5,060 nt of DNA, taken from the NCBI GenBank assembly GCA_948543905.1, contig CAOVIS010000071.1, positions 1 through 5,060 of the forward strand, given 5' to 3'. This stretch comes from an uncultured Bacilli bacterium. GTDB lineage: Bacteria; Bacillota_I; Bacilli_A; RF39; UBA660. Positions 1 to 5,060 of the stretch are shown piece by piece. The position numbers and the translations under genes are program-made. The first letter of the stretch is position 1; each line of letters starts with the position of its first letter. The notes beneath the pieces are model-generated. The model worked only from the letters and a program-made list of their open reading frames with translations, had not been told where the DNA came from and searched no databases.

Positions 1-2015
1 CTAATTTCTCCGATAATTTCACTTTCATAAGTCCTATCGTGAACTGTTGCAATATTTTCATCAAAATTGAATTCCGCTGTATGCTTATTTTCAAGCTTAA
101 CTTTATGAGTAGCACCCATCTTGAACCATTCATATTCTGAATCAATATGACCTAAATCAATAATTTGATTCTCTAAATCTTGCAAATCATCCACAACTAC
201 TTTCGCTGTTGGCCCAAGCATCAACAAAATCAGCCTATCTTCTGCATTTTCTCGAATCGTTTGTTCTATTTGATCAATTTTTTGGTATGCATTCTTTGAT
301 GGAGCAATAATTCTTTTAATTGATTTAGTATTAGTAAATAAATCATTTCCTACTCCTGAACGCGTCAGTGCTCCCTCTATGATTAGGAGATCACGACCAT
401 TCCAAAGTTGTTTCAATTTATCAAAGTATGCAGCACTTTTACTTTTATCAACTAGATCAATATATGGTCTTGAAATAAAAGTTGAACCATACCAATTACC
501 AGTTTGTCCAATTTCTTTTAAGAAACTTTCATTATTTGGAAAGAAAGATGTTTCATAGAATGATTGAGTAAAATCTTGATAACGCTCCGGTTTGGTAAAT
601 ACATCTGGTAAACAAACCAAGGTATTATTAAATTGGCCCCGCAAAATAATATCTTTTAGTCGATTGGCAAGTTCTGAATTATAGGTTTGATAAGGAATTG
701 AGGCTCCTCTAATTAAATCAAATTCACCATCTCCAAAACGAATTACAGATTTATTGTCTTGCAAAATCAAGTCTAATGATTCATCCATATCTTTTACTCT
801 AATATTATAGTTTGGAGCATTAGTTTTTACTGTCTCTTTAATCGCTTCTGCCATTTCATCAATTTGATTATCATGAAAGACATGATAATTATCATAATCC
901 AAATTTTGAGACTTAGTCTGATCAAAAGAAAAGATTGGAACATTTCTCTTCATAATTCTTTCAATTACTTCATTAGCTTTAGGCTCATAGGTAATATCTA
1001 AATAAATATCTGCTTCATTTATTTCTCTATCCAAAGTTTTTCCTATAATCTGTGGAAAAAGTCTAACATTGTCATATTGTGTTAACTTGAGTAAAAGAAA
1101 AGCCATTGGTGTATACGCAGCAATATTGAATCTTATATTTGGCAATTTTTGAATCAATTGCTCAATATTCTGCGTTTCAGCTACATTAGTAAGAATAAAA
1201 GCTTCCCCATCAAAAGATAGATCTTTAACTCTACTTTTATCAAAACTGCTATATTTAGAAATAATTTCTGACCATTCTAGTCTTCTATAATGCCACCATT
1301 TATTTCGTAAACTAACTGTTGATACTAAGTTAAATGGCTTGTCTTCAGTAATAAAGTGAATTATTTTTGGTTTTTTAACTTTATCAAGAAATTGTGTAGT
1401 TTTTTGCAGATTTCCCCAAAAAGCTGCTTTTTCAAAACCAATTTGGTAATTATAAGATAGATCTAATTCTTCGATTTTATCTTTAAATACTTCATTAATC
1501 ACAGTCTGATCACCATTTCGAAGATTAGGATCTTTTGCTTTTTCTAAAAGGCTAGAAACTATGTTACTTTCCTTCCACTTTTTATTATTAATCAATAACA
1601 TTCCCGAATTAAATTCTGCAGGAACTTGATAGTCACGCACACCACAAACCCATTTATTTTCTAAATCAATATTAAATAATTCATCTAAATTGGCATCCAC
1701 AACTATATCACAATCTAAATATAGTACTTTATCTTCTTTAATTAATTCAGGAATTAGTATTCTCGCAAAAGCAATATTTTTAATTCCTCGAAAAGTGGAA
1801 TTCACGTCATCTAAATATGCTTGATTAATTTTTTTATCTACAATTTGTGAACCTATTTGATTAAGATATTGATTCAAATTAATAAACCATTCGTGTGGAA
1901 TATCGGGATTTATAACATAGATTTTTACTTTTTGATTATGATAAATAATTGACTTAATAGTTGTTTCAATTTTATCCACATATCCATAATCACCATTTAA
2001 TACTATCGTTTTCAA
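1..2015 (-). CDS. Three-domain glycosyltransferase (GT8 + Rossmann-like middle + GT-D/DUF1792), 3' end cut by window
   Basis: Open from a TTG at 2013-2015 to the window edge: 671 codons plus 2 nt with no internal stop or frameshift when translated throughout. Residues 1-245 form a GT8 domain: NGDYG near residue 9, ARILIPEL, the metal-binding DCD at 101-103 after VLYL, FNSGMLLIN, GDQTVIN, then H220 and K226-P227-F228 in place of the usual KPW. Residues about 255-390 resemble one Rossmann half of a GT-B enzyme (LPNIRFNIAA, DNVRLFPQI, ADIYLDI). Residues about 400-640 are GT-D, with the DxE motif D429-G430-E431 in RFGDGE, TRSGVGNDLF, LGPTAK and LGHIDSEYEWFKMGA. All expected catalytic motifs are present. 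The TTG is chosen because it aligns exactly with the ATG of the paralog at 4310 (both read KTIVL next); a TGA lies just upstream, and an in-frame GTG three codons earlier is the only alternative. Expected role: cytoplasmic extension of the O-glycan on the neighbouring SRR adhesin. The donor sugar cannot be told from sequence. The paralog has 39 residues after its MGA motif and 39 are already visible here, so few are probably missing. Confidence 0.9.
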   Translation of the reverse strand, partial: MKTIVLNGDYGYVDKIETTIKSIIYHNQKVKIYVINPDIPHEWFINLNQYLNQIGSQIVDKKINQAYLDDVNSTFRGIKNIAFARILIPELIKEDKVLYLDCDIVVDANLDELFNIDLENKWVCGVRDYQVPAEFNSGMLLINNKKWKESNIVSSLLEKAKDPNLRNGDQTVINEVFKDKIEELDLSYNYQIGFEKAAFWGNLQKTTQFLDKVKKPKIIHFITEDKPFNLVSTVSLRNKWWHYRRLEWSEIISKYSSFDKSRVKDLSFDGEAFILTNVAETQNIEQLIQKLPNIRFNIAAYTPMAFLLLKLTQYDNVRLFPQIIGKTLDREINEADIYLDITYEPKANEVIERIMKRNVPIFSFDQTKSQNLDYDNYHVFHDNQIDEMAEAIKETVKTNAPNYNIRVKDMDESLDLILQDNKSVIRFGDGEFDLIRGASIPYQTYNSELANRLKDIILRGQFNNTLVCLPDVFTKPERYQDFTQSFYETSFFPNNESFLKEIGQTGNWYGSTFISRPYIDLVDKSKSAAYFDKLKQLWNGRDLLIIEGALTRSGVGNDLFTNTKSIKRIIAPSKNAYQKIDQIEQTIRENAEDRLILLMLGPTAKVVVDDLQDLENQIIDLGHIDSEYEWFKMGATHKVKLENKHTAEFNFDENIATVHDRTYESEIIGEI

Positions 2016-2019
2016 ACTT

Positions 2020-2032
2020 ATCACTCATTTCT
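2020..2032 (-). promoter_or_regulatory. Degenerate Shine-Dalgarno before the TTG start
   Basis: On the minus strand this reads AGAAATGAGTGAT. It resembles the full anti-SD complement AGAAAGGAGGTGAT with one substitution and one missing G. The GAG core lies 8 nt before the TTG at 2015, a normal spacing. It is clearly weaker than the ribosome-binding site of the gene to the right. The site supports the TTG rather than the GTG nine nt upstream. Confidence 0.5.
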
Positions 2033-2090
2033 GCTAATATTTAAACATCTAACTTTTTATAAGTTATCTAATATGTGCTACTTAAAATCT

Positions 2091-2161
2091 ATTATATAAC
2101 ACTTATATTCTAGTTTTTCCATAACCATTTAATACTATTTTTCCTTATTAATAAAGATCAA
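2091..2161 (-). promoter_or_regulatory. Candidate promoter region for the left glycosyltransferase gene
   Basis: A terminator lies between this gene and the one upstream, so a promoter is expected here, but no strong one is visible. Candidate A is a perfect TATAAT at 2091-2096 without a good -35; an overlapping TATATA is preceded by TGT, as in an extended -10. Candidate B is TTGATC (2156-2161), an 18-nt spacer and TAGTAT (2132-2137), each box 4/6. Candidate A would give a leader of about 70 nt. In DNA this AT-rich such matches arise easily by chance. Confidence 0.3.
2118..2144 (-). pseudogene. Decayed remnant of a glycosyltransferase gene 5' end
   Basis: The minus strand reads G-K-I-V-L-N-G-Y-G-K-T-R-I-stop (codons at 2144 down to 2103), preceded directly by an in-frame TAA. 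It matches the start of the gene at 2015 (KTIVLNGDYG). At the DNA level, 2118-2138 equals 1983-2006 except for one missing codon (3 nt), including 15 identical bases (2124-2138 and 1992-2006). A further TTTTC block follows after a 2-nt gap. No start codon remains. The copy is too short to be a gene. It looks like a scar of a duplicated or deleted third glycosyltransferase gene, or of slippage between paralogs. Confidence 0.55.
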
Positions 2162-2190
2162 TTAGCAAGCTTTTATATTGTCTATACCGT

Positions 2191-2239
2191 ATAAAAGAAA
2201 AAAGGAACCAAACAGTATTTCTTAACTGCTTAATTCCTT
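2191..2239 (-). terminator. Intrinsic terminator after the 670-residue glycosyltransferase gene
   Basis: Arms at 2225-2239 and 2202-2216 pair over 15 uninterrupted base pairs as minus-strand RNA (AAGGAATTAAGCAGT with ACTGTTTGGTTCCTT, including three G-U pairs), with an 8-nt loop. The stem is followed by TTTTCTTTT. As plus-strand RNA the G-U pairs become A-C mismatches and no U-run follows, so the element is directional. It starts about 60 nt past the stop at 2298. Confidence 0.85.
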
Positions 2240-2297
2240 ATAGAAGCTTAAATACAAATTAATTACAAATAAAGTCTAATACTTAAAAATATCGCTT

Positions 2298-4310
2298 TTA
2301 TTTCTTTTTAATTTTCAGAATTATTTCTTTTTGATACTGTGGATTATCTTCCTCACCCAAATATCTATCAGCAACTTCGGCCATATGCTTATTTTTGCCA
2401 ATCGGCACTACATATTTAGCACCCATTTTAAACCATTCATATTCTGTATCAATATGACCGATATCAAGTATTTGATTATCCAAATCTTGTAAATCATTAA
2501 CAATTACTTTAGCCGTCGGTCCAAGCATCAATAAGATCAACTTATTCTGCGCATTACTTCTAATTGCTTCCTCAATTTCATCAACTTGATTAAAAGCATC
2601 CGCAGCTGGACAAATTATTCGTTGAATTGACTTTGCATTTTCAAAAAGATCATTGCCAACACCGGAACGAGTATATTCACCTTCAACAATTAAAATATCC
2701 TTATCCTTCCAAATATCCCTAAGTTTATCGACATAATGTTGGCTTTTACTTTTATCCCTAAAACTTATATACATTCTAGACATAAAAGTCGAGCCATACG
2801 AATACTTTGACTTTTCAATTTCTTTAAATAAGTCACTAAATTTGGGTAAAACCCCTAAGGCATAGTAGCCTCGCATTTTATTATATCTGTCTAAATTAGT
2901 AAAAATATCTGGCAAGCAAGTTAATATCTTAGAATTATGGTTATTTAGAATACAATCCTTTAACACCTTTGCTAACTTTGAATTAGAATGTTGATAACGA
3001 ATATCTTCACCATATATCAAGTCTAGTTCACCATCTCCGATTCGCACCACAGATTTCTTATTTTCAATTATTTCATCTAAAGTTTCATCAATTGATTTGA
3101 CTGAAATATCAAAAACATCATCAAACGTTTTTCGAGAATTATTTGCTGGCAATTTATTAACTTGATTTATCAAATCATCCATATTCTCAAATACATAATA
3201 GTTGTTACCCTTTTCAGAATATTGAGTGTCACTAAAAGCAAAGGTAGGAATGTCTAACATATTTAATACAGTTTCAATATATGTATCTTTATCACCATAG
3301 CCGATATCAAAACAAAGATCTGTTTTTTCAATAATTGATTTTAAGTGATAATTTAAAATTTGAGGATATAAAGTAACATTTTCATTCTGTGTTAAAACAT
3401 CTAAGCCTGCATATAAATCTCGTTTGGAGACAATATTAAAGTGAATGTTTGGTAACTGTTTAATTAATTCTTCCGCTCCATGATTTTCCGCATAATTCAG
3501 AAAAATAAGAGCTTCTTTATCAAAATTCTTCTTAATTCGGTTAGGGATTACACGGGCAACTACTTCTGACCATTCACTACTATAATAATTCCACCATTTC
3601 TTATTTAATCGTTTAGGAGAATTTTCTCTAATTAGCCTATAGTCAGTAGCATATTGGATAATTGCAGGCTTATCCACAGTATCTTCATAATACAGATATG
3701 AGTTTGTCAACTCAAAATTAGAATTTCCAAAGCTAATTTGATAATTATAAATTTCAGGTAGTTTACCAATATTGATACCGAAACCATTATTAATCATCGT
3801 TTGATCATCAATGAAATCATAATTTTTAGCTAATTCTAAAAATTGATTACCAATATTATTATTGCGCCAATAGATATTGTTCATAAGCATAACATTCGTA
3901 TTAAACTTATCAGGATGGACAAAATCAACTGTTGCATATAAAGGCTTGTCATTAACATCAGTAGCGAATAGCTTATCTAAATTTTTATCAATAATTGTAT
4001 TATTGCCTAAATAAAGTACTTTATCTTCATTTACCAACTCTGGGATTAAAAACTTGCCATATTCTATTTTTGACCGATTACCCCCCTTTAATTCTGGCAA
4101 TTTATTAAAACGATTCAAGTCTATTTTTTTGTCAATTATTTTCGAATTAATATTATTTAGAAAAGAATTGATATTTACAAACCATTCGTGTGATATATCA
4201 GAATTAATAATATAAACTCTAATATCTTTATTATTAGTAAAAAGAGACTTCAAAGTTGTTTCGATTTGGCTAAGCTTATCATAATTAGCACATAAAACAA
4301 TTGTTTTCAT
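2298..4310 (-). CDS. Three-domain glycosyltransferase paralog with degenerate GT8 domain and intact GT-D (DUF1792) domain
   Basis: 670 residues, complete, ATG start with a strong SD upstream. Same layout as the paralog to the left. Residues 1-245 have the GT8 fold (KTIVL, IINSDISHEWF, FLIPEL, EDKVLYL, DDQTMIN, YNYQISF, KKWWNYYSSEWSE), but the donor and metal sites are changed. The DxD position reads G102-N103-N104 (codons 3999-4007), the C-terminal His is Q219, KPW is R225-L226-I227, the early Asp is N9, and FNSG is FNTN. Residues about 258-390 are the Rossmann-like middle segment (LPNIHFNIVS, NVTLYPQI, DLCFDIGYG). Residues about 405-650 are GT-D, with the DxE motif D426-G427-E428 in RIGDGE, TRSGVGNDLF (547-556), LGPTAK and DIGHIDTEYEWFKMGA (616-631) all kept. 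In the streptococcal enzyme dGT1 the DUF1792 domain is a metal-dependent glucosyltransferase acting on the SRR glycan. I infer that this protein uses its GT-D half for catalysis, with the GT8 half dead or serving as a binding module. It lies directly downstream of the SRR adhesin, its probable glycoprotein substrate. Confidence 0.92.
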   Translation of the reverse strand: MKTIVLCANYDKLSQIETTLKSLFTNNKDIRVYIINSDISHEWFVNINSFLNNINSKIIDKKIDLNRFNKLPELKGGNRSKIEYGKFLIPELVNEDKVLYLGNNTIIDKNLDKLFATDVNDKPLYATVDFVHPDKFNTNVMLMNNIYWRNNNIGNQFLELAKNYDFIDDQTMINNGFGINIGKLPEIYNYQISFGNSNFELTNSYLYYEDTVDKPAIIQYATDYRLIRENSPKRLNKKWWNYYSSEWSEVVARVIPNRIKKNFDKEALIFLNYAENHGAEELIKQLPNIHFNIVSKRDLYAGLDVLTQNENVTLYPQILNYHLKSIIEKTDLCFDIGYGDKDTYIETVLNMLDIPTFAFSDTQYSEKGNNYYVFENMDDLINQVNKLPANNSRKTFDDVFDISVKSIDETLDEIIENKKSVVRIGDGELDLIYGEDIRYQHSNSKLAKVLKDCILNNHNSKILTCLPDIFTNLDRYNKMRGYYALGVLPKFSDLFKEIEKSKYSYGSTFMSRMYISFRDKSKSQHYVDKLRDIWKDKDILIVEGEYTRSGVGNDLFENAKSIQRIICPAADAFNQVDEIEEAIRSNAQNKLILLMLGPTAKVIVNDLQDLDNQILDIGHIDTEYEWFKMGAKYVVPIGKNKHMAEVADRYLGEEDNPQYQKEIILKIKKK

Positions 4311-4322
4311 TTATTTTCTATA

Positions 4323-4332
4323 CTCCTCCACC
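4323..4332 (-). promoter_or_regulatory. Strong Shine-Dalgarno of the 670-residue glycosyltransferase gene
   Basis: The minus strand reads GGTGGAGGAG, two overlapping GGAG cores. The nearer one ends 12 nt before the ATG at 4310, slightly longer than the usual spacing. It is much stronger than the site in front of the left paralog. Confidence 0.8.
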
Positions 4333-4360
4333 ATATTCCCAGTATCTTCTAACTACTATC

Positions 4361-4389
4361 ATTATTAATAAAAAATCTACTCTTATCAA
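4361..4389 (-). promoter_or_regulatory. Possible second promoter (P2) for the 670-residue glycosyltransferase gene
   Basis: TTGATA (4384-4389), a 17-nt spacer and AATAAT (4361-4366), each box 5/6 to consensus. It would give a short leader of about 45 nt carrying the strong SD. The high A+T content makes a chance match plausible. Confidence 0.35.
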
Positions 4390-4412
4390 TAAAATTCTAT
4401 AATGTAAGCAAC

Positions 4413-4443
4413 AATATCTAAAGTAATTTTGCTCTTAGATATT
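4413..4443 (-). other. Leader hairpin between P1 and the glycosyltransferase start
   Basis: Perfect 9-bp inverted repeat (AATATCTAA and TTAGATATT) around a 13-nt loop. It lies within the approximately 175-nt leader expected from P1. No U-run follows, so it is not a terminator. It matches no riboswitch or T-box that I recognise. The stem is almost all A-T, so it is weak. Confidence 0.3.
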
Positions 4444-4491
4444 TCTGTTAAAAATTTAAAGACATAGAAATGAAAAATAGTTAGTGCATTA

Positions 4492-4520
4492 GTTATATTT
4501 TCTAAATATGCAGTCGTCAA
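4492..4520 (-). promoter_or_regulatory. Sigma-A promoter (P1) for the 670-residue glycosyltransferase gene
   Basis: TTGACG at 4515-4520 (5/6), exactly 17 nt of spacer, then TATAAC at 4492-4497 (5/6). It lies just downstream of the adhesin terminator and points toward the glycosyltransferase gene. The predicted start near 4485 gives a leader of about 175 nt. This is the best promoter match in the window. Confidence 0.65.
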
Positions 4521-4539
4521 CGGATTTTTCAATATTAAT

Positions 4540-4582
4540 ACTCATAAAATAAAGCCTTGAAATTAATTTCAAGGCTTTATTT
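4540..4582 (-). terminator. Terminator of the SRR adhesin gene (perfect 36-nt palindrome)
   Basis: Arms 4565-4582 and 4547-4564 are perfect reverse complements (AAATAAAGCCTTGAAATT and its complement). The GGCTTTATTTT end gives a U-rich run on the minus-strand transcript. It begins 10 nt past the adhesin stop (4593-4595). The innermost bases will form the loop. Because the palindrome is perfect and the plus-strand 3' side is also T-rich, it could also stop transcription arriving from the left. Confidence 0.85.
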
Positions 4583-4592
4583 CTATTCTTTA

Positions 4593-5060
4593 TTATTTTC
4601 TATTTTTTCTCTTTTTGTTTCTCAATCCTAATAAAGCTCCTAAAGTAGTTGCAACAATTCCTAACAAACCTGAATCATTTTTAGCACCAGTTTGTGGAAG
4701 TTTCCGATTGATAGAGCGTGCCGTCCTTCTATGAACTTTATTTACTCTAGTTACCTCAACTGAATCCGATTTTCTTCTATTTGGATAGAAATGCGTCTCA
4801 GTGGTTGTACCTGGAGTTATTTGTTCAGTTTGATTGTTAAGTGAAGTTGATGGAGTTTCAGAAGGTATCAAACTTTGAGAAACTGAGTGACTATTCAGCG
4901 TAGAAGTTGATGTGTTTGAGTTGCTTAAGCTTTCACTCATGCTTACTGAGTTGCTTAGGCTCTCACTCATGCTTACTGAGTTACTTAAGCTGCCGCTCAT
5001 CGATACCGAGTTGCTTAAGCTTTCACTCATGCTTACTGAGTTACTCAAACTTTCACTCAT
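4593..5060 (-). CDS. Serine-rich-repeat surface adhesin, C-terminal part, LPQTG-anchored (5' end outside window)
   Basis: The frame is open to the right edge; the ATG at 5060 is the Met of a repeat, not a start. Within the 155 visible residues, 1-48 are tandem Ser-rich decapeptides with Ser at alternate positions, and 49-94 are a Ser/Thr/Pro linker. Residues 95-120 form a strongly basic segment with ten Arg/Lys and only two acidic residues. LPQTG follows at 121-125, then a hydrophobic stretch (about 131-146) and the tail RNKKRKNRK. The SxS pattern is the hallmark of SRR adhesins, which are O-glycosylated on Ser in the cytoplasm, exported by SecA2/SecY2 and attached to peptidoglycan by sortase A. 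Signal peptide and ligand-binding regions lie outside the window. The two glycosyltransferase genes immediately downstream fit this role. The family call is firm; the ligand is unknown. Confidence 0.93.
   Translation of the reverse strand: MSESLSNSVSMSESLSNSVSMSGSLSNSVSMSESLSNSVSMSESLSNSNTSTSTLNSHSVSQSLIPSETPSTSLNNQTEQITPGTTTETHFYPNRRKSDSVEVTRVNKVHRRTARSINRKLPQTGAKNDSGLLGIVATTLGALLGLRNKKRKNRK
4596..4700 (-). other. Cell-wall sorting signal (LPQTG, hydrophobic stretch, basic tail)
   Basis: LPQTG is encoded at 4686-4700, then the spacer AKNDS, a short hydrophobic stretch (GLLGIVATTLGALLGL) and a tail of six Lys/Arg plus Asn, ending at the TAA. Sortase A would cut between Thr and Gly and join the protein to the peptidoglycan cross-bridge. 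The hydrophobic part is at the short end of the usual range. Confidence 0.92.
4911..5060 (-). repeat. Five tandem 30-bp repeats encoding the Ser-rich decapeptide
   Basis: Units at 5031-5060, 5001-5030, 4971-5000, 4941-4970 and 4911-4940 encode MSESLSNSVS. The third has Gly for Glu, and the last diverges after SLSNS into the linker. Most differences between units are synonymous (Ser as AGT, AGC, TCA or TCG; Leu as TTG, TTA or CTA). The array continues past the right edge, so total copy number is unknown. Confidence 0.95.

Noticed and set aside
1..2015. Frameshift or pseudogene status of the left glycosyltransferase, because it has no ATG start and no stop in the window
   Set aside because: Translation from the TTG is uninterrupted through all three domains with every key motif in frame. 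The missing stop is only due to the window edge.
2145..2156. Shared TTTATTAATAA string with the leader near 4361 as a common operator
   Set aside because: It is pure A/T in very AT-rich DNA, has no flanking similarity, and is likely chance.
4318..4362. 14-codon upstream ORF (MIVVRRYWEYGGGV) ending 7 nt before the glycosyltransferase ATG
   Set aside because: It has no ribosome-binding site, its ATG lies inside the P2 -10 box, and its C-terminal codons are simply the Shine-Dalgarno of the real gene. A faint likeness to KTIVL is too weak to call another remnant.
4311..4485. Riboswitch or T-box in the leader
   Set aside because: Apart from one weak A-T hairpin there is no conserved box, no terminator/antiterminator pair and no T-box motif.
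4489..4545. 18-codon ORF overlapping promoter P1
   Set aside because: No SD, and it begins in the terminator's T-rich tail and spans the promoter boxes; best explained as chance.
5058..5060. ATG at the right edge as the start of a small Ser-rich protein
   Set aside because: It is the Met of the repeat unit MSESLSNSVS. The frame is open to the edge and the repeat array clearly continues, so this is the tail of a larger protein.

Overview
The window is AT-rich, low-GC Gram-positive DNA. It most resembles a Lactobacillus of the johnsonii/gasseri type; that assignment is inferred from the style of the LPQTG wall anchor, the Ser-rich decapeptide repeats and the glycosyltransferase architecture, with no database check. 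All genes lie on the minus strand, so transcription runs from right to left. The content fits a serine-rich-repeat (SRR) adhesin locus of the kind served by an accessory Sec (SecA2/SecY2) export and glycosylation system. No secA2, secY2, asp, gtfA or gtfB gene lies inside the window.

Layout from right to left. (1) 5060-4593 is the 3' end of an SRR surface protein: five 10-residue Ser repeats, a linker, an unusually basic segment, then LPQTG, a hydrophobic stretch and a basic tail. A perfect 36-nt palindrome just after the stop (4547-4582) is its terminator. (2) 4546-4311 is a regulatory region with a good promoter (TTGACG, 17 nt, TATAAC), a possible second promoter, a leader hairpin and a strong Shine-Dalgarno. 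(3) 4310-2298 encodes a 670-residue three-domain protein: N-terminal GT8 fold, a middle Rossmann-like segment, and a C-terminal GT-D domain (DUF1792). A 15-bp-stem terminator (2191-2239) follows. (4) 2190-2016 is a short intergenic region that contains a decayed copy of a glycosyltransferase gene start. (5) 2015 to the left edge encodes a second protein of the same three-domain design. It starts at TTG and runs off the window probably within a few residues of its end.

Likely joint role: after GtfA/GtfB-type enzymes place the first sugar on Ser residues of the adhesin, GT8 and GT-D enzymes such as these extend or branch the glycan in the cytoplasm before export and sortase anchoring. The most notable observation is that the two tandem paralogs differ sharply in the GT8 half. 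The left protein keeps the DxD (DCD), the His and the KP motif. The right protein has replaced all of them (GNN, Gln, RLI) while keeping an intact GT-D half. It therefore looks like a GT-D enzyme carrying a catalytically dead or repurposed GT8 domain.
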